Source: Lentibacter sp. XHP0401 (GTDB lineage Bacteria; Pseudomonadota; Alphaproteobacteria; Rhodobacterales; Rhodobacteraceae). Taken from it: a DNA stretch of 64,000 bases. The DNA lies in contig NZ_JAOWLC010000001.1 in the NCBI RefSeq assembly GCF_025751535.1, positions 493,761 through 557,760 on the forward strand, written 5' to 3'. Shown piece by piece: positions 28,784 through 37,190 of the stretch. Numbering within the stretch: the stretch's first letter is position 1; the number at the start of each line of letters is the position of its first letter. A program made the translations under genes and the position numbers. The notes beneath the pieces were generated by a model. That model ran no database searches, had not been told where the DNA came from, and saw only the letters and a program-made list of their open reading frames with translations.

Positions 28784-30280
28784 TTATGTGAGTGGGAATG
28801 CGGGACGGCGAACGCGCCGAAAATCGCGGCGGGTCACATCGGGCGAGCATAATCCGCCTGCATCGGTGAGGATGATTTCGGAGGCTATTGGGCGGAAGGC
28901 CCCTTTGAAATGGTTCATGGATTTCACGACCAGAACGGATTTTTCTGCGGGCTCAATTCCGACAACGCGGAAAATGTTCTGATCGAGCATTTGCATCCGG
29001 TTGGAAACAATCATGATGTCAATTCCCTCTACGCGGAAACAGACGCTGATACCGGTGCAGGCTGCCAGGCCGGTGAACATGGGGCCTTCATAGTTGAAAT
29101 GACCGTTGCTGATGGCGATGACTTTGCCCGTTGTGTCAAGCGGCCCACCACCCACCTTAGGGTCAATTTTTCCTCCAATGGAAAGCGTGACTTCGGCTCC
29201 GGCACCTTTGGCGGCCAGGAGGCTTGCTGCCTCAGGGTCAAGCAAAGCGCCTGCGGCGACATTGGTGATACCAGCGTCGAGCAAGGCTTTGATCAGGGCG
29301 GTACAATCGCTATAGGCGCCGGACCCTGGATTGTCGGAGTAATCGGCCACGACAACCGGTGCTTTGCGCATTTCCGGCTCTGCTTGCATTGCCTTGAGGC
29401 GGGTGATGCAATCGGAAATTGGAATTGGCCCATTCCAAACGTGACGGCGCTCCCAGATTTCATCGCAGAGCCGCTTGGCGGCTGCCTCGGCCTGGTCGGT
29501 GCCGGTCTGCTTTGCATCGTATGTGATGACAACGCTCGGACCGGAAGCCCAGACATCGGCATCGGTGAAACCTGCATTGATTGCGGCGTGGAGAATACCG
29601 CGCGCCTGCATTTCACATTCGGCGCTTTCCAGTAGGCGGCACATTGGGCCATCGTCAGTGGTGCGGCCATCGTCGCAACCGACGAGAACAGCCGGTCGGC
29701 GAATAGCAAGCTGAGGATCTTTTCGGCCAGCCATGGCATCGTCGAGCAATTTGCAAGATTTTTGGGCGACTTCGCGCATGTCGACGTGTGGATAGGTCTG
29801 AAATGAGATGGCGATCTGGACGAGGTCTGCCATTTCGTCAAACACATTGGCGTGGAGATCTAAGGTAATGGCGATAGGAATATCAGGACCGGTTACACTG
29901 CGAATTTCACGTAGAAATTGGCTGTCGCCGTCCTGATCCGTTTCGGTGACCATGGCCCCGTGCAGGGCAACAAATATCCCGTCATAAGGGCCGCCTGCGC
30001 GCAACTGGCGCAGCGTCTCTTCGGTGATTTCCAGGCGAGTTGCCTCGGAGACCGGCCCGCCGGGTTGAGAATGGGCTGCGATGATATAGTCGGCTTGCCA
30101 ATTGCAAGCCTCGGCAATGTCTATCGCGCCACCGATTTCCGATCCGGTATCGCGGTAACTCTTCAGGATGTCCGCGCCAATATAGTATTGCGAAGACCGG
30201 AAATCTTCCATCTCGGTACGGAGACAGGTGAAGGTGTTGTTTTCGGAGATAAACCCGATGATAGCGACGCGGAAGCTCAT
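28784..30280 (-). CDS. M81 family metallopeptidase (MlrC-like)
   Basis: A 498-residue zinc protein of family M81, named after MlrC, which hydrolyses linearised microcystin fragments. Metal-ligand and active-site motifs are visible: GFISENNTF near the start, FVALHGAMVTE, TLDLHANVFDEM and SFQTYPHVDM. VVADYSDNPGSGAYSDCTALI is also typical. Most family members are uncharacterised and occur beside amino acid or peptide transporters. Here it follows the ABC ATPase gene by 104 bases and precedes the cyclodeaminase, suggesting it hydrolyses an imported N-substituted or non-standard amino acid. The ATG at 30280 follows AAAGGAC. Confidence 0.87.
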   Translation of the reverse strand: MSFRVAIIGFISENNTFTCLRTEMEDFRSSQYYIGADILKSYRDTGSEIGGAIDIAEACNWQADYIIAAHSQPGGPVSEATRLEITEETLRQLRAGGPYDGIFVALHGAMVTETDQDGDSQFLREIRSVTGPDIPIAITLDLHANVFDEMADLVQIAISFQTYPHVDMREVAQKSCKLLDDAMAGRKDPQLAIRRPAVLVGCDDGRTTDDGPMCRLLESAECEMQARGILHAAINAGFTDADVWASGPSVVITYDAKQTGTDQAEAAAKRLCDEIWERRHVWNGPIPISDCITRLKAMQAEPEMRKAPVVVADYSDNPGSGAYSDCTALIKALLDAGITNVAAGALLDPEAASLLAAKGAGAEVTLSIGGKIDPKVGGGPLDTTGKVIAISNGHFNYEGPMFTGLAACTGISVCFRVEGIDIMIVSNRMQMLDQNIFRVVGIEPAEKSVLVVKSMNHFKGAFRPIASEIILTDAGGLCSPDVTRRDFRRVRRPAFPLT

Positions 30281-30384
30281 ATCGTGTCCTTTCATGGCCT
30301 TTTTGTTGATGGCGACAGGATGCAAAAAACCTTCCCTTTCCTGTTGAGGACAAAGGGGGAGAGGTCTTGAGCGAAAGAAGTGTG

Positions 30385-31128
30385 TTAATGGTTGATTATC
30401 TGTTGCAAAAAACGTGCCGAACGTTCGTGTGAGGGAGAGGTGAAAAAGGTTTCGGGGTCGGCAATCTCGACGATTTCACCAGCGTCCATGAAAACAACCC
30501 GATCAGCGACCTTGCGCGCGAAGCCCATCTCATGGGTGACGCAGATCATGGTCATGCCGCCGATGGCAAGATCGGCCATCACATCGAGCACTTCCGAGAT
30601 TGATTCAGGGTCGAGGGCGGAGGTGGGCTCGTCGAAGAGCATCACTTCTGGTTGTATGCAGAGGCTGCGGGCGATGGCCACGCGCTGCTGTTGACCGCCG
30701 GAAAGCTGTGACGGATATTTTTGGGCAAAACCGTCCATGCGGACACGGGCAAGATACTCCATAGCCCGCTGTTTTGCCTCTTTCGGAGGCATTTTACGGG
30801 TGTAGATTAGCGAGAGTGTGCAGTTTTCCAGCGCGGTGAGATGCGGGTAGAGGTTGAAGTGCTGGAAGCACATACCGACACGATCGCGAATTCGCCGCAC
30901 GGTGGACGGGGTGTTGTTCATCTCGCATTGATCTACGATCAGACGTCCGCTCTGATGGGTTTCCAGCCGGTTAATACAGCGGATCAAAGTCGATTTCCCA
31001 GAGCCGGATGGACCACAGATCACGATCCGCTCACCTTTTGCTACCTCAAGGTCGATATCCTTTAGGACATGGAACTTTCCATAATATTTGTTCAGCTTTT
31101 CGAAGCTGATTGCAGGGGGGGAGACCAT
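30385..31128 (-). CDS. Polar amino acid ABC transporter, ATP-binding protein
   Basis: A 247-residue ATPase of the GlnQ/HisP/OccP type. Walker A is GPSGSGKST, the Q-loop is followed by [17 protein letters not shown], the signature is [15 protein letters not shown], Walker B is [14 protein letters not shown], and the switch His is in [16 protein letters not shown]. The start at 31128 ([17 protein letters not shown]) has AAGGAA 7 bases upstream; longer starts overlap the permease gene. It works with the two adjacent permeases and the binding protein at 32662. Confidence 0.95.
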   Translation of the reverse strand: MVSPPAISFEKLNKYYGKFHVLKDIDLEVAKGERIVICGPSGSGKSTLIRCINRLETHQSGRLIVDQCEMNNTPSTVRRIRDRVGMCFQHFNLYPHLTALENCTLSLIYTRKMPPKEAKQRAMEYLARVRMDGFAQKYPSQLSGGQQQRVAIARSLCIQPEVMLFDEPTSALDPESISEVLDVMADLAIGGMTMICVTHEMGFARKVADRVVFMDAGEIVEIADPETFFTSPSHERSARFLQQIINH

Positions 31129-31178
31129 TGCAGGGTTCCTTGTGTTTGGAGGGGGCGTGAAGTGTGAGGGTTGCATAA

Positions 31179-31853
31179 TCAAGCCATCCATTTGAAGCGG
31201 GCCTCGACGCGGCGCAAAGTCCATTCGATTGCCAGAACCAGTACGAGATAATGTATGGCCGCCACGTAATAGACGCCTAGATCAAGGGTTTCGGAGAATA
31301 TGGTTCGGGCTTCGCCCATCAGATCGAAAACGGTGATGATCGCGAGCAGCGAAGTTGCCTTGACCATCAGGATATATTCGTTGCCCAGAGGAGGCAGTGC
31401 CTTAGCAAATGCGATGGGGAGCAGTACCCTGCGAAAAGCCGTCCAGCGTGTCAGGTTCAACGCCGCATTGGTTTCGATTACGGATGTGGAGATTGTATTG
31501 AGACTGCCACGGATGATTTCGGCCTGATAGGCTGAGGTGTTCAATATCAACGCCAACATGCCGCAGAAATAGGCGTCTCGGAAAAACCACCAGAGTCCCA
31601 TAGCGCGTAGTTCACTGCTGAATTGTCCAAACCCGTAATAGACGAGGAACATAAGAACCAGCAGCGGCATGCCTCGGAACAGATTGACATAGGCGATCGC
31701 GAGCCATGCAAGAGGTCCTTTTGCGCGGGACCGGACAAAGCCGATGGGCAGAGCGACAAGGAAGCCGATTAGTACAGACAATGTACTCATTGACGCGGTG
31801 AGCCAAAGACCGTGTGACCAGCGATCAATGTAGTCGAGGTAAAGATCGAACAT
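31179..31853 (-). CDS. Polar amino acid ABC transporter, permease
   Basis: A 224-residue HisMQ-type inner-membrane permease with about five transmembrane segments. Features are the early [19 protein letters not shown] segment and an EAA-type loop near [14 protein letters not shown]...[20 protein letters not shown]. The start at 31853 lies one base beyond the end of the upstream permease gene, so the pair is translationally coupled. Confidence 0.93.
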   Translation of the reverse strand: MFDLYLDYIDRWSHGLWLTASMSTLSVLIGFLVALPIGFVRSRAKGPLAWLAIAYVNLFRGMPLLVLMFLVYYGFGQFSSELRAMGLWWFFRDAYFCGMLALILNTSAYQAEIIRGSLNTISTSVIETNAALNLTRWTAFRRVLLPIAFAKALPPLGNEYILMVKATSLLAIITVFDLMGEARTIFSETLDLGVYYVAAIHYLVLVLAIEWTLRRVEARFKWMA

Positions 31854-31854
31854 T

Positions 31855-32571
31855 TCAAGTCTCCGTGCGGGTAAAGCCGAGATTGACCCGCCGCTCCAAC
31901 CGCTTCTGTGCTGTTGCAGAGAGCGTAACCAGCAGGACATAGATCACGGCGATCAGACCGTAGAATACGAAGGGCTGGCGGGTGGTGGTGATGGCGAGGC
32001 CAGCGACATGGGTCAACTCACTGAGGGCTATGACGGAAACCAGCGAGGTATCTTTCAGAAGAATGATCCATAGGTTGCCAAAGCCAGGAAGGGCATGGCG
32101 CCAGAGCTGTGGCAGAATGACCTTGATGAAAGCTATACGTGGTGACAAGCCAAGTGATTGTGCTGCCTCGAATTGCCCGTTTCCCACCGCGCCAAGTGCT
32201 GCGCGCACGACTTCGCTGCCATATGCGCTGATGACCAAGCTGAGCGAGATCATTCCAGCCACGAAGGGGCTTATCGAGAAATGTGCGCCAGGAATGACGC
32301 TTTGTATCAGCCAGCCGATGATCGCTTGAGCTTGATAGTAGAGGATCAGCAAGGTCAGGATTTCGGGTAAGCTTTTGAACACAGTCGTGTAAAGCATTCC
32401 GAAGCTGCGCAATATGCGGTATCGCGAGACCTTGGCCCAGTGGACTAAAAAGGACAGAATTATCGCGAAGGGTAAGGTGCAGATCGCTAAGGCGAGAGTG
32501 ACGCCGAGCCCTATAAGAAGCTCATCTCCCCATCCGTGATCGCCGAAGGAAAGCAGGCGGAAGTGATCCAT
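31855..32571 (-). CDS. Polar amino acid ABC transporter, permease
   Basis: A 238-residue HisMQ-type permease. It has TTVFKSLPEILTLLILYYQ, and the EAA loop YGSEVVRAALGAVGNGQFEAAQSLGLSP that contacts the ATPase. It forms a heterodimeric channel with the next gene. It lies 90 bases after the binding-protein gene. Confidence 0.93.
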   Translation of the reverse strand: MDHFRLLSFGDHGWGDELLIGLGVTLALAICTLPFAIILSFLVHWAKVSRYRILRSFGMLYTTVFKSLPEILTLLILYYQAQAIIGWLIQSVIPGAHFSISPFVAGMISLSLVISAYGSEVVRAALGAVGNGQFEAAQSLGLSPRIAFIKVILPQLWRHALPGFGNLWIILLKDTSLVSVIALSELTHVAGLAITTTRQPFVFYGLIAVIYVLLVTLSATAQKRLERRVNLGFTRTET

Positions 32572-32661
32572 GAAAATCTCCGTGAGAGAGGTGTTGCGAA
32601 GCTCGGGGCGGGCGGCGAGGTCACTGCCATGCTGTGGATGGCAGTGACCTGATGGTAGAGC

Positions 32662-33456
32662 TTACTTGTCGAACAACTCGCTGACATAAGGTGGCTTGGT
32701 CATGATGTCGAAATCGAAGTATTCGGCGCGGATCGTTTCGTATGTGCCGTTATCCATGATGGTTTTCAGGGCTGCATTGACGCGGTTGCGCAGTTCGTCA
32801 TCCTGCTTGCGAAAAGCAATGCCTGCGCCGATTGTGCCGTCCATAAGGAAGCTCTCGCCAACGAACTCACAGCAGCCACTGCTGCCGGCAAGCCATTCTC
32901 CGGCTGTGAACTGGCTGAAAAGTGCGAGATCAAGGCGGCCGGATTCGAGATCCATGAGGGCTTCGGTCATTTTGGGGTATAGCTTGTGTTCGCTGTCGGG
33001 AAAATAGGCATCCAGTACAGGCACAGAAACCGCGCCTTGTTGAGTTCCGACAACCAGTCCCTTGAGTCTCTCGGGCGTGGCTTCTTCGAGGGCGAGTTCT
33101 TTCACCGCGAGAAAGCGCATTGCGTTGTAGTAATAGGGGTCAGAAAATGAAACGTTTTCCATACGTGCTTCGGTGATGGCCATGGAGGCGACCATGAAAT
33201 CGAATTTGTGGGCATTTAGAGCCGGGATTATGCCGCCCCAGTCATGCACGCTCCACTCGCATTCGACCTTCATTTCGGCGCAAATCGCATTGCCGATGTC
33301 GATGTCAAAACCTTTGATCTCGCCGTTTTCTGAAACGTAGTTAAAAGGGGCATAGGCGCCTTCTGTGCCGATTTGCAGGGTTTCCGCACTGGCACTTGCG
33401 AGCCCGGCGACGACAAGCCCAGTGGCTGCTGCCGCCATTTTGAATAGGGTTTTCAT
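32662..33456 (-). CDS. Amino acid ABC transporter, periplasmic binding protein
   Basis: A 264-residue solute-binding protein of the SBP_bac_3 family. The signal peptide MKTLFKMAAAATGLVVAGLASASA is cleaved near residue 24. The mature part starts ETLQIGTEGAYAPFNYVS and has the family segment GFDIDIGNAICAEMKVECEW. Two neighbouring Cys residues (SSGCCEF) in the second lobe are unusual. It is the first gene of the leftward operon, with AGGAG before the ATG at 33456. The ligand is unknown; the enzymes downstream point to a basic or opine-like amino acid. Confidence 0.94.
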   Translation of the reverse strand: MKTLFKMAAAATGLVVAGLASASAETLQIGTEGAYAPFNYVSENGEIKGFDIDIGNAICAEMKVECEWSVHDWGGIIPALNAHKFDFMVASMAITEARMENVSFSDPYYYNAMRFLAVKELALEEATPERLKGLVVGTQQGAVSVPVLDAYFPDSEHKLYPKMTEALMDLESGRLDLALFSQFTAGEWLAGSSGCCEFVGESFLMDGTIGAGIAFRKQDDELRNRVNAALKTIMDNGTYETIRAEYFDFDIMTKPPYVSELFDK

Positions 33457-33650
33457 GTATGATATCTCCTTGTTGGAAGGTTCGGTGTCTGCTGCAGAGG
33501 GGATTTTTCGACCTATAATCACCAGTTTTTATGGGTAATTGATGATTAGATTTTTCTATCCCCTAAGGTGTTTTGATTTTGTGTTTAGAGTGTTTTTTAT
33601 CGTATGCTTAGGAAGTTGAAAGCGGCAATGCAAAAGAACTGTTGGCTGGC
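33457..33650. promoter_or_regulatory. Divergent promoter region between ABC operon and LysR gene
   Basis: A 194-base A/T-rich gap between divergent genes. The inverted repeat TAATCA (33516-33521) and TGATTA (33543-33548), separated by 21 bases, is a candidate LysR-type operator. Nothing else is recognisable. Confidence 0.5.
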
Positions 33651-34601
33651 ATGAATAAAAGTAATAGCTCAATGCAGATTAGGGCGGCCCGTCGTGGCCT
33701 GCCGGGTTTGAAGGCTTTAAGAGCGTTCGAAGCGGTGGCTTTCCATGGAAGCTTCACTCAGGCTGCTGATGAGTTGGCTGTGAGTCAGGGGGCTGTCAGC
33801 CATCAGATCAAGCAAATCGAAGACAACTTGGGTGTGTTACTGTTTCACCGTAGTGCACGAGGTGTTTCGCTGACACCGCAGGGGCTTTTATTGCGCGAAG
33901 CTGCGGAACAAGCTTTCGATAAAATTGGTGAGGTGGTTTCTCTTATTCGTGCGGATCGCAAGACACAGATTTTGCGTGTGCGGGCGGGACCATTTTTTGC
34001 GATGAAGGTGATCGCGCCTAGCATTTCAGAGTTCATGAAGGCCAATCCAGGGGTGCAGTTGCATCTCAATAATCTACGTGATGGGACTATCATGCCCAGA
34101 AGCGACGACGTGTTCATTGAATACGGGGTGAATGCTCCGTCAGGCGTTTTTTCTGTTGTTATCTTGCATGAGGAGTTGGTTCCTGTCTGTAGCCCGTCTT
34201 TGCTGGAGAACGATGGTGGCTCCGGAAGGTTGCTGATGGAGGCTTCGATTGCACGATTGAATTACCGCGATCTGGAAGATTGGGAAAAATGGCTTGAGAT
34301 GGCGGGTTTGGAAGCGGAGGGTGGGCACCCCAATTTGGTGTTTGATGATCAGCATACCATCATTGAGGCCGCTCGGGCCGGGCTTGGAATCGCTCTGGCG
34401 GACAGGGCTCTCATTCAGGAAGATGTGGCGCGGGGGCGGATATGTGTGCTTTCAGAGCGCTTCATCCAGCCACGTGCCTGCTATCGGTTGGTTTGCGCGG
34501 AAGAGAATGTTGCGACAAAGTCCTGTGTTGCTATGTTTCATGAATGGCTTGTGCAGGAAATCACCAAGATTCAGAAAACGGCAGTGACTGAGCATCGCTA
34601 A
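33651..34601 (+). CDS. LysR-family transcriptional regulator (GcvA-like)
   Basis: A 316-residue regulator. The winged-helix N-terminus is LKALRAFEAVAFHGSFTQAA...LAVSQGAVSHQIKQIED, followed by a LysR substrate-binding domain with DDVFIEYG and an AGLGIALADRALI segment typical of the GcvA subgroup. The ATG at 33651 is chosen; an upstream TTG and the ATG at 33672 are alternatives, and no strong ribosome-binding site is seen. It is divergent from the ABC-peptidase-cyclodeaminase-racemase operon and is its probable regulator, as OccR-type LysR proteins are for opine operons. Confidence 0.9.
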   Translation: MNKSNSSMQIRAARRGLPGLKALRAFEAVAFHGSFTQAADELAVSQGAVSHQIKQIEDNLGVLLFHRSARGVSLTPQGLLLREAAEQAFDKIGEVVSLIRADRKTQILRVRAGPFFAMKVIAPSISEFMKANPGVQLHLNNLRDGTIMPRSDDVFIEYGVNAPSGVFSVVILHEELVPVCSPSLLENDGGSGRLLMEASIARLNYRDLEDWEKWLEMAGLEAEGGHPNLVFDDQHTIIEAARAGLGIALADRALIQEDVARGRICVLSERFIQPRACYRLVCAEENVATKSCVAMFHEWLVQEITKIQKTAVTEHR

Positions 34602-34817
34602 TTATCCGGAGCTGGTTATTTTGATGGTGTTCAGTCCGGATTGAAGCAGGTTTTCGCTTCTTGGTCGGTTGGGCTCACCTATCACGCAATGTCCTTCAAG
34701 AAGAGCGGCTTGCGAGCCTTCCTTGCGCGAGTCCCATGAGATTTCGGGTAGCGAAGGAACAGCCATCCGCTTCGCCAGTTGCGCCGCGCGAGAATTTAGT
34801 GAACCGGGTTTGCTACA

Positions 34818-35384
34818 TTAATATGTGGGGGGAGAAATCGCGCTGATGATTTTGGCCGTGGTTCTGCCGACGTTTCTAAAACGATGAAAGCTCTGGCTGT
34901 CAAAGTAGTAGCCATCACCTCTTTCCAGTATTCGCGTTTCGTGCCCCACAGTCACTTCGATTTGACCAGACATTACATAGCCTGCTTCCTGCGCCACATG
35001 GGTGAGCATTTCGCCGCTATCGGCGCCGACAGCATAAGTTTCGTGTAGAAATTGAATGCTGCGATGGGGGTGATTCAAGCCAATGATTTTGTAAGAAATG
35101 CTCTCCGGATTTCCGATTTCGGGCATGTCGTCTGCACGATAGAACGGGCTGGAGGCGCCCTCGCTGATGCTGCTGAGGAACTCGGAAAGCCGGCTGCCCA
35201 GCGCGTCCAAAACGGCCTGCAACGTGTCGACTGTAGGGCTGATTTTGTCACGCTCTATAAGCGAGATCGTGGAGTGTGATACCCCAGAACGGCTTGCCAG
35301 TTCGCGCGTGCTGAGATGACGGCGCAATCTTAATTGTTTTAGGTTGCTTCCTATCTTGGCCAATATAGTACCCATATTTTGCAT
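34818..35384 (-). CDS. XRE-family regulator with cupin domain
   Basis: A 188-residue regulator. Residues 12 to about 68 form an XRE helix-turn-helix (LKQLRLRRHLSTRELASRSG, then VSHSTISLIERDKISP). A C-terminal cupin_2 domain follows (YVMSGQIEVTVGHETRILERGDGYYFDSQSFHRFRN), where a small ligand may bind. Such proteins control catabolic operons such as putrescine or taurine use. It diverges from the TRAP transporter operon 216 bases away and probably controls it. The start at 35384 has an in-frame ATG four codons later. Confidence 0.9.
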   Translation of the reverse strand: MQNMGTILAKIGSNLKQLRLRRHLSTRELASRSGVSHSTISLIERDKISPTVDTLQAVLDALGSRLSEFLSSISEGASSPFYRADDMPEIGNPESISYKIIGLNHPHRSIQFLHETYAVGADSGEMLTHVAQEAGYVMSGQIEVTVGHETRILERGDGYYFDSQSFHRFRNVGRTTAKIISAISPPTY

Positions 35385-35483
35385 TATAACTTGAAATACT
35401 CTCTATATACTCGCTTCACTTGTAAAGTATAATATACATCACCCTCATCTTAGCTTTTCAAAACGAAAGCTGCTGTTAGTGTC

Positions 35484-35517
35484 CTCCAACGCCTTCCGTC
35501 ACGATAGTGCGTTGGAG
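35484..35517. promoter_or_regulatory. Inverted repeat upstream of the TRAP operon
   Basis: CTCCAACGC (35484-35492) is followed 16 bases later by its perfect complement GCGTTGGAG (35509-35517). It lies 83 bases before the dctP-type start in the divergent gap, so it may be the operator for the XRE-cupin regulator or a leader hairpin. Confidence 0.55.
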
Positions 35518-35599
35518 TGTAGGCGAATAACAAAGTGATGCAGTTCGTCGGGGCGACTTGAGATAGTTGGTTCTGCCGACCAGCTTGGAGGAAAGAAAC

Positions 35600-36646
35600 A
35601 TGACAATGAAAACCACAGATGCTGGCCGCAGTAGCCTGCGTGCTACCTTGACCGCTTTCGGCGTGAGCGGCTTTATGGCAGTTGCTGCCCCCGTTACCGC
35701 CGCCGAAATGACGCTGCAAATCGGCACCATCGAGTCTCCGACCGGTGCGAATTCTCTGGGATGGCAGGCATTCGAGCAATATGTTGAAGCATCGAGCGAT
35801 ATCGACATTGAACTTTTGCACTCAGGTCAGCTTGGCGACACGGAGAAGTTGTTGGAAGGCACGATGCTGGGCATCAATAAAATGGCACAGGGCGATGAGA
35901 CGTTGACTGGGGCCTATGCGCCGATGATGACGTGGTTCACACCCTATCTGTTTGCCGACGAGTTGGTAATGAAAGAGTTTTTCGCGAGTGATACCTTCGG
36001 AGAGCTTAATGACGCTATGGCAGGCGAGTTGGGTGTGCGCGTGCTGGCTGCTTCCCCTTATGGTTTTTATAATTTCATCAACAAAACCCGCCCCATTGAA
36101 AAGCTGGAAGATCTGGACGGGTTGAAGCTGCGGACCCTCCCGAGCAGTCAATTGACAATCAAGGCGTGGGAGGGGCTTGGTGCTGCGGCGACACCTGTGT
36201 CCTGGGGAGAAATTTACACGTCTATCAAGACTGGCGTAATCGACGGACTGGGCCATACAATCGGCATTATGGTGGATCAGAAGTATTTCGAAGTGGCGAA
36301 AAACGTGACGCTGGACAACAGCATTGGTGTCGTTAACTTTTACCTCGTAAACGAAAATTTCTGGCAGTCTCTTGATGCCGAGCAGCAGGCAGTTCTCAAG
36401 CGCGGTGCGCAAATTGGTGCTGCGGCTGAGTTTGGTATCGCCTCCTACCGGAACCGTGTTGAGGGATTGGCTACGCTGGCCGAGAACGGTGTTGATGTTC
36501 GTCCGATCGCAACTGCCGAGCGAGAGCGCCTTCGCGAAGCGGCACAGGCCAACGTGTTGCCTTGGATGCGTGAAAAGATCGACCCGGCGCTCATTGAAAA
36601 GGTTTTTGCTGAGGTTGCCGCGATCGAAGCTCGTTTGGGGCGTTGA
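35600..36646 (+). CDS. TRAP transporter substrate-binding protein (DctP type, HpsK-like)
   Basis: A 348-residue periplasmic solute receptor for a TRAP transporter. It has a signal peptide with hydrophobic core around residues 17-33 and cleavage near VTAAEM. DctP-family features are ...GLKLRTLPSSQLTIKAWEGLGA, and TPVSWGEIYTSIKTGVIDGLGHTI; the Arg in KLRT normally pairs with the ligand carboxylate or sulfonate. GGAGGAAAG precedes the ATG at 35600. It is the first gene of an operon with the two membrane subunits and a histidinol-dehydrogenase-like enzyme. Confidence 0.92.
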   Translation: MTMKTTDAGRSSLRATLTAFGVSGFMAVAAPVTAAEMTLQIGTIESPTGANSLGWQAFEQYVEASSDIDIELLHSGQLGDTEKLLEGTMLGINKMAQGDETLTGAYAPMMTWFTPYLFADELVMKEFFASDTFGELNDAMAGELGVRVLAASPYGFYNFINKTRPIEKLEDLDGLKLRTLPSSQLTIKAWEGLGAAATPVSWGEIYTSIKTGVIDGLGHTIGIMVDQKYFEVAKNVTLDNSIGVVNFYLVNENFWQSLDAEQQAVLKRGAQIGAAAEFGIASYRNRVEGLATLAENGVDVRPIATAERERLREAAQANVLPWMREKIDPALIEKVFAEVAAIEARLGR

Positions 36647-36716
36647 GGTTGAACTCAGTTTGGCCGGTCCCAGCGGGGATCGGCCTGAACTTTTTCAGGA
36701 AATCTGAAGGTGCGTC

Positions 36717-37190
36717 GTGAAAACCATATTCAACATTCTTGACAGCGCATTGCGTTACGGAATCGGACTTTGTATGGCCGGAATTATGCTGGCCGTAGGG
36801 CTTCAGGTGGTTGCACGCGCTACCATTGGTGCCTTCTCCTGGCCCGAGGAACTTAGCGTGATTTTGATGATCTGGGGGCTGATGCTCGCTGCTGCCTATG
36901 TGCTGAACGAGCGTGGGCATGTTGGCATCACAATATTGGTAGATCGCTTGGGCGCACGCACGGGGGCCGCCATTAGCGCGCTGATGCATTTGTTGATCAT
37001 CATTTTTTCAGCAGCAGTGATTTACGGCGCCTATTTTAAAATCAATTCAGTCTGGAATCTGACTACTGGCGGCCTCGGTATCAGTCGCGCTATTCCCAAT
37101 CTCGCCATCCCGACCAGCTGCGCGTTGTTTATTCTTGTTTCGGTGCGCCTCATGCTGATCGACCTTGCTCACTGGAAGGCCGCTCGATGA
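36717..37190 (+). CDS. TRAP transporter small membrane subunit (DctQ type)
   Basis: A 157-residue protein with four predicted transmembrane helices and the DctQ signature ATIGAFSWPEELSVILMIWGLMLAAAYVL. It starts with GTG at 36717 after a GAAGG ribosome-binding site. It overlaps the large subunit gene by 4 bases. Confidence 0.92.
   Translation: MKTIFNILDSALRYGIGLCMAGIMLAVGLQVVARATIGAFSWPEELSVILMIWGLMLAAAYVLNERGHVGITILVDRLGARTGAAISALMHLLIIIFSAAVIYGAYFKINSVWNLTTGGLGISRAIPNLAIPTSCALFILVSVRLMLIDLAHWKAAR

Noticed and set aside
34605..34769. A 54-codon leftward frame between the LysR and XRE genes
   Set aside because: No recognisable family and no clear ribosome-binding site; length is compatible with chance.
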